Notes: generated by a model from the letters alone, not told the origin. A stretch of DNA of 33,130 bases from Halobellus captivus (GCF_003697845.1 NZ_RDQE01000018.1:1-33130), one strand, 5' to 3'; counted from the stretch's first letter, positions 7,913 through 15,638 are shown. Numbers and translations are program-made.

Positions 7913-8914
7913 ATGACCGACACGTTGTTTCTGACGAGCGCCGACGTCGACGACCTCGCCGAGCCCGCCGACTACGTCGCGGCCGTCCGGGAGGGATACC
8001 GCCAGATCGGCGAGGGCGCGCCCGCGGAGCCCCGGACGAAACTCGGCCGAGAGGACCCGCGGGGGATGCTCACGACCTACGTCGCGCTGCTCCCGGAGAC
8101 CGGCGCGATGGGCGGATACACCTACTCGTCCGGCTTCGGCGAGCGGGACGCGTGGTTCATGACGCCGCTCTTCGACGCGGAGTCCGGCGAGCCGCTTTCG
8201 GTGATCGACGGCGCGTCGATGAACCCGTTCAAGACGGGCGCGGCGGGCGCGGTCGCCGTCGACGCGCTCGCCCGCGAGGACGCGACCGAGGTCGCGGTGA
8301 TCGGCAGCGGGTCGCAGGCGCGCGGCCAACTGCGGGCGACCGCGACCGTCCGCCCCTTCGACGCGGTCCGCGTCTTCTCGCCGACCGCCGAGAACCGTGA
8401 ATCGTTCGTGGCGGAGTTCGACGACCGGCTCGACGCCGACGTGCGCGCGGTCGAGAGCGCGAGCGAGGCGCTCGCGGACGCGGACGTCGTCATCACGGCG
8501 ACGACGTCGAGCGACCCCGTGATCGACGACGACGACGTGGAGCCGGGCGCGCACGTCACGGCGATGGGGCAGTACGCCCCGGGGAAGAACGAGCTCCCCC
8601 CCGAACTGGTCGCGCGTGCGACGTACGTTCCCGACCTCCGGGACCGGGCGACGCGGGACGCCGGCTCGTTCCTCGCGGCGGTCGAGGCGGGCCTCGTCGA
8701 CGCGGAGGCCGGGATCGCGGCCGACCTCGGCGAGGTCGTCGCCGGGGGTCACCCGGGCCGCACGAGCGACGACGAGGTGACCGTCTTCGACTCCGGGGGC
8801 ACGGGGATCGAGACGGTCGCGGCCGCCCACATGCTCTACGAGCGCGCCCGCGAGGCCGGGATCGGGGACACGATCGACTTCGCGCCCGCGAGCGAGGCGC
8901 TGACCGGGAAGTAG
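7913..8914 (+). CDS. Ornithine cyclodeaminase / mu-crystallin family oxidoreductase
   Basis: A 333-residue NAD(P)-dependent enzyme of the ornithine-cyclodeaminase/mu-crystallin/alanine-dehydrogenase superfamily. The nucleotide-binding motif is VAVIGSGSQARGQL (residues 128-140). The N-terminal catalytic region shows PRTKLGRED and FKTGAAGAVAVDALAR, where the family has its substrate-binding Arg and Lys. The C-terminus returns to the barrel-like domain (VFDSGGTGIETVAAAHMLYERA). Archaeal members can act as alanine dehydrogenases or as imine reductases, so the substrate is left open. The ATG at 7913 follows a TTTAGT box at about 7881; an upstream in-frame extension overlaps the previous gene and is low-complexity. 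Confidence 0.85.
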   Translation: MTDTLFLTSADVDDLAEPADYVAAVREGYRQIGEGAPAEPRTKLGREDPRGMLTTYVALLPETGAMGGYTYSSGFGERDAWFMTPLFDAESGEPLSVIDGASMNPFKTGAAGAVAVDALAREDATEVAVIGSGSQARGQLRATATVRPFDAVRVFSPTAENRESFVAEFDDRLDADVRAVESASEALADADVVITATTSSDPVIDDDDVEPGAHVTAMGQYAPGKNELPPELVARATYVPDLRDRATRDAGSFLAAVEAGLVDAEAGIAADLGEVVAGGHPGRTSDDEVTVFDSGGTGIETVAAAHMLYERAREAGIGDTIDFAPASEALTGK

Positions 8915-8939
8915 CTCACCGGAAAGTAGCCGAGTGAGG

Positions 8940-9264
8940 ACGGTCGGAGCGGCTTACGTCCGCCGATCCGCCGTCTCACGGGCTCGCCGCGGACGGCGCG
9001 GTAGACGGTCGGGAACGCGGCGAGCCCGAGCGTCCGGACGACCCCGCCGCCCACGAACGCGAGCGAGAACGGCCCCGAAAGCGCCGTCACCGCGGCGGCG
9101 ACGCCGACGGTCGCGACCGGGTACGTCGTCGAGACGTACGCGATCCGGAGCGGGGCGCTCTTGACCTGCCCGAGTCGCGGCCGCTCGCCCGCGTCGACCG
9201 CGCGGGTGCGAAACGGCGTCAGGGCGATCGACTCGCCGACCAGGGCGGCGATGCCGGCCAGCGG
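8940..9264 (-). pseudogene. C-terminal remnant of a membrane protein
   Basis: One minus-strand frame reads as a plausible protein without a start: AALVGESIALTPFRTRAV, then SAPLRIAYVSTTYPVATVGV, then a hydrophobic segment and VGGGVVRTLGLAAFPTVYRA. Composition and hydrophobic pattern are those of a haloarchaeal membrane protein. The frame loses coherence near 9264, where an integrase-like remnant begins, and runs past any natural stop into the antisense of the preceding gene. I read it as a truncated gene; the family is not recognised. Confidence 0.35.
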
Positions 9265-9269
9265 AACAC

Positions 9270-9543
9270 GGTTTCGAGTTCGCAGTGGATGGATTCAAGC
9301 GTTGAATCTGTCAGCCCCTCTCGCTTCTCGGGGTGCTTCCCGTAGTGGACAAGCCACGAGAGGAGTTCGTGCTTGGAGTCGCGTTGACATCCTCCGTGCG
9401 CTGAAGCGCGAGGCTTTCTCCTTGATTCTTCGTAATCAGCTACCAGATTCATCCCGAACCCTTCGAGGTCTTCCTCGGAGCGCCCGCTCACGAGCGGGTA
9501 AGTGAACTCGTAGTCCTCGGTCGCGGGCGGTACTTCCCCGCTC
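9270..9543 (-). pseudogene. Integrase-like N-terminal remnant with an IS200/IS605-type end
   Basis: From an ATG at 9543 the frame reads MSGEVPPATEDYEFTYPLVS and later LLSWLVHYGKHPEKREGLTD, then STLESIHCELETVFRW. This resembles the SAM-like core-binding N-terminus of haloarchaeal tyrosine recombinases. In between (about 9385-9430) lies a GC-rich short stem, GTGCGCTGAAGCGCGAG, flanked by sequence like the 3' ends of haloarchaeal IS1341/TnpB-type elements. No catalytic domain follows. The interpretation is a broken integrase gene carrying a transposon scar. It rests on pattern recall and is tentative. Confidence 0.35.
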
Positions 9544-9606
9544 ATCGTGCCCCCACCGCCGAGGTTGTCGAGTATACTGAGCGATAGGGGGACCACCTGT
9601 GATCAC

Positions 9607-9893
9607 TTAGTCGTCGTCAGCGGTGTACGCGCCGCCGCGACGCTTGATACGCGCGACGACGAGCCGCTGGTCGTCCTGCCGGAAGCTCACAGAGAGTCGA
9701 AACTCCCCGATACGTATCTTCTTGTACGGACTGTTTTGGAGTGGCTCGCCGTATTCCGGCGGTTCGCGCCACGGCGAGGAGACGATCTCATCGAGCTTGT
9801 CGAGTATTCGGTCTTGGTCGGCGAGAGAGAGAGCGCATCGAGGTCGTCCTCGGCCGTCGAGGAGAGTTCCCACGTCCACCCGTTGTCACTCAT
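9607..9893 (-). pseudogene. RelE/ParE-type toxin, frameshifted in a GA repeat
   Basis: The start MSDNGWTWELSSTAEDDLDAL (ATG at 9893) and the remainder (DQDRILDKLDEIVSSPWREP, then YKKIRIGEFRLSVSFRQDDQ, ending RRGGAYTADDD) together make a normal RelE-type toxin, but they lie in two different frames. The break is at the tract (GA)5G, 9823-9833 on the plus strand. Removing one GA unit gives a continuous 94-residue protein, so a 2-nt slippage explains it. RelE toxins cleave mRNA on the ribosome. The toxin start overlaps the antitoxin stop (ATGAGTGA), the usual coupled arrangement. It may be dead, phase-variable or a sequencing indel. Confidence 0.7.
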
Positions 9894-10167
9894 CGCTCGT
9901 GCCGAACCGCTCGCGGGCCTCCTCGGCGCTCGTCGTCCGTCCCTCGCGGATGTCCTCCTCGGCTTCGAGCAGGGCGACGAGTTCGTCGCGGTCGAACGTC
10001 GGGAACTCGACGGCATCCCGAAGCGTGTACCGGATGAACTCGCTCCGACTGTTGAACCCGCGTCCCTGCCACGTATCGTCTATCTGTTCGAGGAACGACT
10101 CGGTGAGTTTGAAGTTCACCGTGGCGATGTCGTCCCCGCCGTCGTCGTTTGTGGCCGCTTCAGACAT
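9886..10167 (-). CDS. Ribbon-helix-helix antitoxin
   Basis: A 93-residue protein with a ribbon-helix-helix DNA-binding domain: beta strand ATVNFKLTESFLEQIDDTW, then GFNSRSEFIRYTLRDAV (about residues 14-52). An acidic C-terminal arm (LVALLEAEEDIREGRTTSAE) would wrap the toxin. This is a typical antitoxin that also represses its own operon. I chose the ATG at 10167 (MSEAATNDDGG), because the longer reading from 10284 adds an unrelated stretch. It overlaps the RelE-type toxin by 8 nt. With the toxin frameshifted, the antitoxin may now act alone. Confidence 0.75.
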   Translation of the reverse strand: MSEAATNDDGGDDIATVNFKLTESFLEQIDDTWQGRGFNSRSEFIRYTLRDAVEFPTFDRDELVALLEAEEDIREGRTTSAEEARERFGTSDE

Positions 10168-10521
10168 ATAGACGTAATACGCTAGTCTTACCAATAGTCG
10201 TTTCGGCGGAATTCCATTCGCCACGTAATCACGATAAATAGCCGCATCGATGGGTGTTCTATCAGGTTCCTGACTACGCTTCACTCGTTCCTCTGCGAGC
10301 GCGGATTAGCGAAATCAGGTGTGTTCCTGAGGGATGCGCTCCCGGTTAATTTCGGGTCTATCCCGCCGCAGTCTGCCGTTTTGTTTGTGTGTCCTGATAG
10401 ATTGGAGAATCGCCATACGGCGAGGGATGCCCTGTTTAGTGAAACGAGGCTGTTTTGACTGCGTTGTGTTCGGGACAGACAAACCCGTAAAGTGTGCGTA
10501 CAAGGAGTGTACGGCAGAAAG
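10168..10521. other. Gene-free stretch left of the attachment site
   Basis: I see no supported gene here. A GC-matched minus-strand frame covers it only by running through the tRNA fragment, and its residues (Q, R, T-rich) do not look haloarchaeal. The AT content is higher than in the chromosome to the left. The stretch may be debris of earlier integrations at the same site. Confidence 0.4.
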
Positions 10522-10564
10522 AGCCTGAGGGGGGATTTGAACCCCCGGTCTCGTCCTTACCAAG
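10522..10564 (-). tRNA. Displaced 3' half of tRNA-Thr(GGU): probable att site
   Basis: On the minus strand the sequence reads anticodon loop TTGGTAA (anticodon GGU), 3' anticodon stem GGACG, variable loop AGACC, T-stem GGGGG, T-loop TTCAAAT, CCCCC, then acceptor strand CTCAGGC and discriminator T. A 5' half is missing: no GCCTGAG acceptor strand or D-arm occurs in the 170 nt upstream, and the anticodon stem fails to pair beyond the loop (TGTC where TGTCC would be needed). This is what remains when an element integrates between anticodon loop and 3' end and rebuilds the intact tRNA at its other end. The polarity places the element to the right, with the complete tRNA beyond the window. Confidence 0.65.
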
Positions 10565-10769
10565 ACAGTGACATATCCCGAGGCCCAACGGCCGGGAATT
10601 TGCCGGGCCCGCATTTGGGATAGTCCGCCTTGCTCACGGTGTCACCGTGTCGTCCCTGTATTTTCGGTAGTTAGCCCCTCTTTCCGTCAGAGGTAGTATT
10701 ACCTCGCGCTAGATAAATTACCGGGCAAGCATGCTGTCGGCCTGCCCGATAACTCGAAGTCTAATACGG
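10565..10769. other. Left terminal region of the integrated element
   Basis: This non-coding stretch holds several stem-loops: CACGGT-GTC-ACCGTG (10635-10649), a GAGGTA-type palindrome with 6-bp arms around GTAT/ATAC (about 10690-10705), and GGCC/GGGCC-rich inverted segments at 10580-10610. Such sequence next to an att site can contain integrase arm-binding sites. I see no gene. Confidence 0.35.
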
Positions 10770-11606
10770 TCATTCTCCGAACCTAGCGGCGTTCATAGCT
10801 CGTTCGACGTGGGCGACCGTGACTTTGTCAGCGTTCTCTTTGTCCGCTTCGCGGCCTGCACGATGGAGGACTTCGAGTGCGTGACGGCAGTCTCCCTGAC
10901 CGACCTCGATCTCGTCCGCAACTGCCGTGGCAACACGTCCGATCACGCCGTCACCTAGTGTATTCCGACGGAATGCCTCGACTGCTCGATTCCGTAGGAT
11001 CTCTTCTAGGTCATCTTTCCCGTAGATATCGAACTCGAGTGTCTGGTAGCCAAGTCTGCTTCGCGTCCGTTGTTCCAGTTCGATATCGGACGGTGCTTTG
11101 TTTGACGCTAGGACCATGCCGCAGCAGCTCTCTGTCTGTACGTTTAGCTCGTGGAGATCGTAGAGAACCTCGTTCTGTTCGGCAAGCTGATCGAATTCGT
11201 CGAGTGCCACGGCGACACTCCTTCCCTTGTCGACGCGTTCTTTGAGCGCGGTGAGCAGTTCATCGATCGGCTTTCCCTTCCGTGGGGCAGGGTAGTCCAG
11301 CTCGATCAACAGCTGGGTCAGCAGGGATGGCCGAGTATTGTACTTCCAGTAGTTGATGCTAACTGTCCGCACACGGGTCTCCTCATCCAGCTTGTCCAAC
11401 ACGTGATTGATGCAGGTGCTCTTCCCTGTCCCTGCTGGCCCATGGACAAGGAGGTTATCGGCCTCTTGGCCCCTAGAGAGCGGGCGAACAGCGTCCGCGA
11501 TCTGGTCAAGCTCCTGTTCTCGTCCGATCGGTTCAGAGAGGTTTGCCGTGCTCAGTGATTGTTCGTCCTCAAAGACGGTCCGACGTCTCTTCGATGAGGT
11601 AAACAT
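10770..11606 (-). CDS. Short Orc1/Cdc6-type AAA+ ATPase lacking a clear winged helix
   Basis: A 278-residue AAA+ protein with Walker A GPAGTGKST (residues 56-64), Walker B VAVALDEFD (131-139), a sensor-1 region GMVLASNKAPSD and the lid region GDCRHALEVLHRAGREA, as in archaeal Orc1/Cdc6. Full-length archaeal Orc1/Cdc6 is about 380-420 residues with a C-terminal winged-helix DNA-binding domain; here the protein ends soon after the AAA+ lid. Short versions occur on haloarchaeal plasmids and viruses. It is divergent from a second Orc-type gene across an AT-rich gap, the usual arrangement at a replication origin. The start is ATG at 11606. Confidence 0.85.
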   Translation of the reverse strand: MFTSSKRRRTVFEDEQSLSTANLSEPIGREQELDQIADAVRPLSRGQEADNLLVHGPAGTGKSTCINHVLDKLDEETRVRTVSINYWKYNTRPSLLTQLLIELDYPAPRKGKPIDELLTALKERVDKGRSVAVALDEFDQLAEQNEVLYDLHELNVQTESCCGMVLASNKAPSDIELEQRTRSRLGYQTLEFDIYGKDDLEEILRNRAVEAFRRNTLGDGVIGRVATAVADEIEVGQGDCRHALEVLHRAGREADKENADKVTVAHVERAMNAARFGE

Positions 11607-11833
11607 CGTCTCTATACACCACCCACTTTGTTACCGGTGCCTATTAACACGCCATCGGGGACAGCACCCTTCTTTTGATACTGTGAAACTATATTTATTG
11701 AAGCTTAATATAAATTATAACATCGAGGATATTGGTGTAGTGATGTGAAGATCCCGTGACGACGGCCTCGGACCAAGCGAAACGAGGGTAGGACAAATCC
11801 CTGTATCAGTAGCAGGTCCTGACGTGGAGTACA
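11607..11833. promoter_or_regulatory. AT-rich inter-orc gap, putative replication origin
   Basis: This 227-nt gap lies between two divergent Orc1/Cdc6-type genes. It contains a 34-nt AT-rich core (11689-11722, ACTATATTTATTGAAGCTTA onward) that could unwind. An inverted pair, TACACCA (11615-11621) and TGGTGTA (11733-11739), flanks that core. Archaeal origins typically lie beside orc1/cdc6 genes, with paired recognition boxes around an AT-rich unwinding element. I cannot identify the standard haloarchaeal ORB sequence, so the function is inferred from context. Both promoters must also lie here. Confidence 0.45.
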
Positions 11834-12883
11834 ATGAACCAAGAGTCGCAGCCAAGCGATGACACGGTCGAAGCCACCAAACTCACGAAAGAGCTCATCA
11901 ACAGGCAGCAAGAACGGACCGCACTTCGAGAGGCACTGACCAGCCCTGGGCCTGGCAACGTCCACATCTATGGACCACGCGGCAGCGGCAAAACCAGGGT
12001 CACCCGTACCGTCCTCGATGACCTTCCCAACGAGATACAGACAGTCTATCTAACAGGGATGGAGCATGATACTCAGTACAAAGTCCTCGAACGCCTCGCC
12101 GCTGAACTCACTGGAGAGGAACTCGGCAGCGGGTATCACACATCCGACCTGCAACACCACATCGAAGACCACCTGTACGATACCACGGCTGTCGTGGTCC
12201 TGGATGAGGTGGACTTCCTGCTCGAAAACGACGGCAACGACCTCCTCTATTACCTCTCACGTCTGGATGCAGACGCTCAATTGACGACCGTCTGTATCTC
12301 AGCGAACCACGACGACCTCGCGGAAGTCATCGATGACCGGACCTACAGCTCGTTCCACCCACAACGGATCGCGTTCGACCCGTATTCCGTGGACCAGACA
12401 CGACGGATCTTGGCAGAACATGACATCGAGTCACTCGACCCGCTTTCCGTCTCCCCTCAAGCGTTCGGGTACATCGCATCCCAGACCCAGAACCTCCGAC
12501 GTGGACTTCACTGGCTCCAGTACGCCGCAGACACCGTTGAAGACACACTGACCCAAGATGAGGTCAAAGAGATCGAACATCCGGCACGCCAGCTGTACTG
12601 GGATGTCCTGCTCAAGGACTTCTCCATCCATCACCACTACCTGCTCGAAGCCATCGATCAGCTGTCAGCTGAAACCGTCGGCAGCGTCTACACCGGTGAT
12701 ATCTATGACCGTTACGAGGAACTCTGTGAGATCAGTGGGAAAGACCCGCTGAGCCAACGACGGCTGAGCGACTATCTCCGCCACCTCGAACTTCTCCAGA
12801 TCATCCAAGCAGACTACCACCGTGGGGGTAAGGAAGGGAAAACACGGGAAATCACTCTCACCACAGAGGCCCAAGAGTCGTAG
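11834..12883 (+). CDS. Orc1/Cdc6-type replication initiator
   Basis: A 349-residue protein with Walker A GPRGSGKT (47-54), Walker B VVVLDEVD (120-127), sensor-1 VCISANHDDL, and an arginine-rich sensor-2/lid segment at NLRRGLHWL. A C-terminal winged-helix-like region (about 265-345, YTGDIYDRYEELCEISG and RRLSDYLRHLELLQIIQADY) would bind origin DNA. It likely recruits the MCM helicase to the element's own origin, just upstream. It is shorter and more divergent than chromosomal Orc1 proteins, as is usual for plasmid or provirus copies. The ATG at 11834 fits; the N-terminus SQPSDDTVEATKLTKELINR precedes the AAA+ fold. Confidence 0.85.
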   Translation: MNQESQPSDDTVEATKLTKELINRQQERTALREALTSPGPGNVHIYGPRGSGKTRVTRTVLDDLPNEIQTVYLTGMEHDTQYKVLERLAAELTGEELGSGYHTSDLQHHIEDHLYDTTAVVVLDEVDFLLENDGNDLLYYLSRLDADAQLTTVCISANHDDLAEVIDDRTYSSFHPQRIAFDPYSVDQTRRILAEHDIESLDPLSVSPQAFGYIASQTQNLRRGLHWLQYAADTVEDTLTQDEVKEIEHPARQLYWDVLLKDFSIHHHYLLEAIDQLSAETVGSVYTGDIYDRYEELCEISGKDPLSQRRLSDYLRHLELLQIIQADYHRGGKEGKTREITLTTEAQES

Positions 12884-12891
12884 CGGCCACA

Positions 12892-13320
12892 CTATAGGAA
12901 CGCATCCAGTGGAGCAGCATCATCCAGTTCGTCCAGCTGCCGTAGTATCTCCCGTCGCTCCTGCTCCAGTGACTGCCGGTCCTGCCAGTGCTGACGCTTC
13001 TCTCGCTGTAAATCATCATACAGATCGGAGAGTGCTTCCTTCACCGGCTCACGGGCATCTGAACCACCACCAAAGGAGCGATTGTACAGCGTCTGGAGTG
13101 TACTCGTGTACCGATCGATCTGGCTCTGGATCCGCTCGACCGCCTCTCGATAGAGTGCTTCACGATGCTCTATCTGCTCCTCAATGCGTTCTAACTCCTC
13201 CTGGAGTCGCTGTTTCTCCCGATCATCTGACTGCTCCAGCAACTCTCGAATCGAGTCCCACGACAGCGATGAACCTGATTGGTCACCGGTTTCAGCAGGA
13301 TACTCGAAGTACTCCGACAC
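12892..13320 (-). CDS. Coiled-coil protein of unknown function
   Basis: A 142-residue protein dominated by two long coiled-coil helices (about 27-75, DREKQRLQEELERIEEQIEH and onward; about 90-132, ending RREILRQLDELDD). A glycine-rich hinge (FGGGSDAREP) separates them. It has no catalytic motif or membrane segment. The start is a GTG at 13320. It converges on the Orc-type gene with only 8 nt between the stops. An antiparallel helical hairpin with a structural or DNA-organising role is possible, but I do not recognise the family. Confidence 0.65.
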   Translation of the reverse strand: MSEYFEYPAETGDQSGSSLSWDSIRELLEQSDDREKQRLQEELERIEEQIEHREALYREAVERIQSQIDRYTSTLQTLYNRSFGGGSDAREPVKEALSDLYDDLQREKRQHWQDRQSLEQERREILRQLDELDDAAPLDAFL

Positions 13321-13352
13321 CGGACAAAATGGGTAACTGGGAAGGATGTAGG

Positions 13353-13505
13353 TTACTTCTCACCCTTGTTCGCTAGCTCCCGATACCGTTCGGCCTTCTC
13401 CCGGTAGAACTTCGGAAGCTGTTCGACTTCCTCATCTGACCAGGACTGGATGTGTTCTAGGAGCTGTTGTGCTTCTTCTACATCCTTGGGTATGAGACGG
13501 GACAT
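13353..13505 (-). CDS. Small acidic/helical protein, 50 residues
   Basis: A complete short frame from an ATG at 13505 to a TAA at 13353. The peptide opens MSRLIPKDVEEAQQLLEHIQ and ends YRELANKGEK; it is an amphipathic, mostly helical protein. Its composition (D/E/K/Q) matches the neighbours and differs from shadow frames. It sits between the coiled-coil gene and the integrase on the same strand, 61 nt after the integrase stop, so it may be co-transcribed. Small integrase-adjacent proteins can be excision or regulatory factors; nothing here proves that. Confidence 0.55.
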   Translation of the reverse strand: MSRLIPKDVEEAQQLLEHIQSWSDEEVEQLPKFYREKAERYRELANKGEK

Positions 13506-13566
13506 AGAAAAAGAAAGGAAGAGAACGGGTTAGGGCGTATGCCCACCCCCGCTTTCTGTTGATCTT

Positions 13567-14808
13567 CTACGTCGTTAGCTCGGTATCTAACTGCTCCAGT
13601 TTGTCTAGGACACCCTTCTCTTCGAGTTCAGAGAGACGTTCGATGATTGAGTGTTTCTGTTCTTGCTTGGCCTGCTGTTCGATATCAAGAGGGCGTCCAC
13701 ACCGGCGGCATTCGCTGTGCCCTTGCTGGTTTGTGGCATCGCAGAATGGACAGGTCATGTCTGATTGGTCGTCCTCCTCTGTGTCAAGCCCGTACTGGTC
13801 TCTGATTGCCTGGTTGACGTCGTCATTGTTGAGGTGGACGTAGACTTTCGCTCGGTTACTCCCGGGGACCCAGCCAGCGAATTTGTTGAGCTGTTCGTAC
13901 CCCATGAACGTCGCTACCTCTGTGAGACGGGTGTGGCGAAGGTTGTAGGGACGCCGTTTGTTCTCTGGGATGTCTGCCTTTTCACACGCTGCTTTGAACC
14001 GACGGAGGTAGCTGTTGTAATTCATCCTGTCACGCAGGTCGGGTTCGTAGTCACAGGTGGCATCGTCATGGTGGTGGGGAATCTCGCCACAGTGGAGGCA
14101 TTCCTGCTGTTCGCTTTTCACCCAGAGGGGTGCACTTGGATCCTCGATGTTACCGAGCTCACCACCATACGGGTGTTGGGCTAACCATTCCCTGACTGCT
14201 CGACCGGACCGAATAAGCTGGTTAGTCCGATCTGGTGTCCCTTTACTGCCTTCCAGGTAGATGAAGTCGCCCTTGGCGTTCGATGTGAAGTCGGCGATAT
14301 TGCGGGACAGCAACTCCCCAGGTCGGGCAGCGGACTCATAGAGGACCATCGTGAAGGCCCGGTCACGAATGCTGGAGAAGCTTCGGAACAGTTGCTCCCT
14401 ATCGTCTTCCGTGAAGAGATCCTCTCGACTGACGGGTGTGACGTTTTTCCCGACGTTGAAGAATTTCGTTTTCTCAGGCTGTTCACCTCCGTTTTCGACA
14501 CGGTAGAATTTCTTGATCCCGCTCTTGAACTTGTTCTTGGTGGCGTCAGCGTACTCGCTGCGATTGACACCGGCCAAGATCTGTTTGAGCTCACTTTTTG
14601 TTGCGCCGCGAAGCTGGAACCCCTCGGGGGCGAATTTCTTGATGAGGGTTTTCAGTGACAGCGCATGGCGTTGCTGTTGTACATCACTGATCCCTTCAGC
14701 AGCGCAGTGGTTGATGAAGTCCTGGATTGCGTTGGCGTTTGCAGGGTTCAACTCGTCTTCGACGTTTTCCAGTGTTCGTTCGACATCGACGTACTGGGTG
14801 GTAGACAT
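13567..14808 (-). CDS. Tyrosine recombinase (integrase)
   Basis: A 413-residue integrase with a SAM-like core-binding domain (about 20-110) and a catalytic domain carrying the expected residues: R162 in SAARPGEL, K189 in EGSKGTPDR, Y288-x-x-R291-H in YNLRHTRLTEV, W313 in FAGWVPGS and the nucleophile Y323 in KVYVHL. A Cys/His insert (CLHCGEIPHHHDDATC, 237-252) and a C-terminal zinc ribbon (CPFC then CRRCGRPL) are typical of haloarchaeal integrases. It probably catalysed insertion at the tRNA-Thr site 3 kb away. I chose the ATG at 14808 over a GTG five codons upstream. Confidence 0.9.
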   Translation of the reverse strand: MSTTQYVDVERTLENVEDELNPANANAIQDFINHCAAEGISDVQQQRHALSLKTLIKKFAPEGFQLRGATKSELKQILAGVNRSEYADATKNKFKSGIKKFYRVENGGEQPEKTKFFNVGKNVTPVSREDLFTEDDREQLFRSFSSIRDRAFTMVLYESAARPGELLSRNIADFTSNAKGDFIYLEGSKGTPDRTNQLIRSGRAVREWLAQHPYGGELGNIEDPSAPLWVKSEQQECLHCGEIPHHHDDATCDYEPDLRDRMNYNSYLRRFKAACEKADIPENKRRPYNLRHTRLTEVATFMGYEQLNKFAGWVPGSNRAKVYVHLNNDDVNQAIRDQYGLDTEEDDQSDMTCPFCDATNQQGHSECRRCGRPLDIEQQAKQEQKHSIIERLSELEEKGVLDKLEQLDTELTT

Positions 14809-14830
14809 TGGGTTGGTTGTCACCGTTGGT

Positions 14831-14988
14831 GAGAGAAGGAGATGGGGGAGACACCGGGCTTCGAGTGGCTCTGCAACCCGGTTTCGGTTGCTTCCCCTCT
14901 GAACCGTCTGTTGAATGGGGACACCCGCCTTTCTATTAGCGGTTAAGAGCCGTTCTATACGGTGCTTTTCCCATCTCCTTCCTTCTCT
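14831..14988. repeat. Imperfect inverted repeat upstream of the integrase gene
   Basis: GAGAGAAGGAGATGGG (about 14831-14845) recurs in inverted form at 14970-14988 with a 4-nt insertion (CCCATCTCCTTCCTTCTCT). The arms flank about 125 nt of non-coding DNA between the integrase and the phosphatase gene. They may bind the integrase or a regulator. Confidence 0.3.
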
Positions 14989-15017
14989 TGGGTTTTCAAT
15001 CGAAACTGGGCGGACAA

Positions 15018-15026
15018 CTCTTATAT
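15018..15026 (+). promoter_or_regulatory. TATA box for the phosphatase gene
   Basis: CTCTTATATCAG contains a TATA-like element centred about 33 nt before the ATG at 15055, with no purine-rich ribosome-binding site in between. This fits a leaderless archaeal transcript. Confidence 0.45.
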
Positions 15027-15054
15027 CAGTATGGGAAAAAATGGATGTTTATAA

Positions 15055-15537
15055 ATGATCGAGGTCATTGACGGTCTATACGTTGGTGATGAGCAGTCGT
15101 GTCGTAGAGCGTCAGGGGAGGACTGGCGTGTGGTGCATGCGTGTAAACATCCGTGCCATCAGAACGCGGTCGGCTACAAGGGGAGTCTGCCACAGGATCA
15201 TCCGGAGTACCTGACGTCAAAGCGGGACGGTGATCTCTATCTGAACATAGTGGATATGGATCGGGAGCTGTCCCATGAGTTCACAGAGCCGATCGTAGCT
15301 GCTACGCTTGAGTTCGTGGAGGAGCACCTCGGTGAGAAGCAGGTGCTGATTCACTGTAACAAGGGACAGTCACGGTCACCGGCGTTGGCGATGCTGTACC
15401 TAGCGAAGCGTGCAAGTGAGATCCCCGATGAAAGTTATGCCGATGCCCGCCAGGAGTTCCAGGATCTCTATCCACGGTTCCAACCTGGCCAGGGTGTTGA
15501 TGCGTATCTCCGAGACTACTGGTCGGCCTTGGAATGA
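15055..15537 (+). CDS. Dual-specificity-type protein phosphatase
   Basis: A 160-residue single-domain cysteine phosphatase. The P-loop is HCNKGQSRSP: C101 as nucleophile and R107 binding the phosphate, the CX5R motif. An Asp in NIVDMDRE (D67 or D69) can be the general acid. The following helix PALAMLYLAKR is typical of dual-specificity phosphatases. Such enzymes remove phosphate from proteins, nucleotides or RNA 5' ends, and the substrate is not shown. It has its own TATA box and is transcribed toward the HerA-type gene. A link to the DNA-modification genes 3 kb away would be inference. Confidence 0.85.
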   Translation: MIEVIDGLYVGDEQSCRRASGEDWRVVHACKHPCHQNAVGYKGSLPQDHPEYLTSKRDGDLYLNIVDMDRELSHEFTEPIVAATLEFVEEHLGEKQVLIHCNKGQSRSPALAMLYLAKRASEIPDESYADARQEFQDLYPRFQPGQGVDAYLRDYWSALE

Positions 15538-15638
15538 CGTGATACCTATCTGTTTCATCCGAACCAGTGTGTCTCACCGATCGGTTCTGGTCTGAACCTG
15601 GGTCTGTGCCCTTTATTCAGTTTCAGCTAAATTGCTAA

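Noticed and set aside
10315..10614. A 99-codon minus-strand frame through the tRNA fragment
   Set aside because: It translates the T-arm (GVQIPPQAL), a known false-gene signature, and its composition is not haloarchaeal.
10522..10690. A complete intron-containing tRNA
   Set aside because: No 5' acceptor strand complementary to CTCAGGC and no D-arm occurs upstream, and GCCTCGG at about 10580 leaves a mismatch and too short a D-region. A displaced 3' half fits better.
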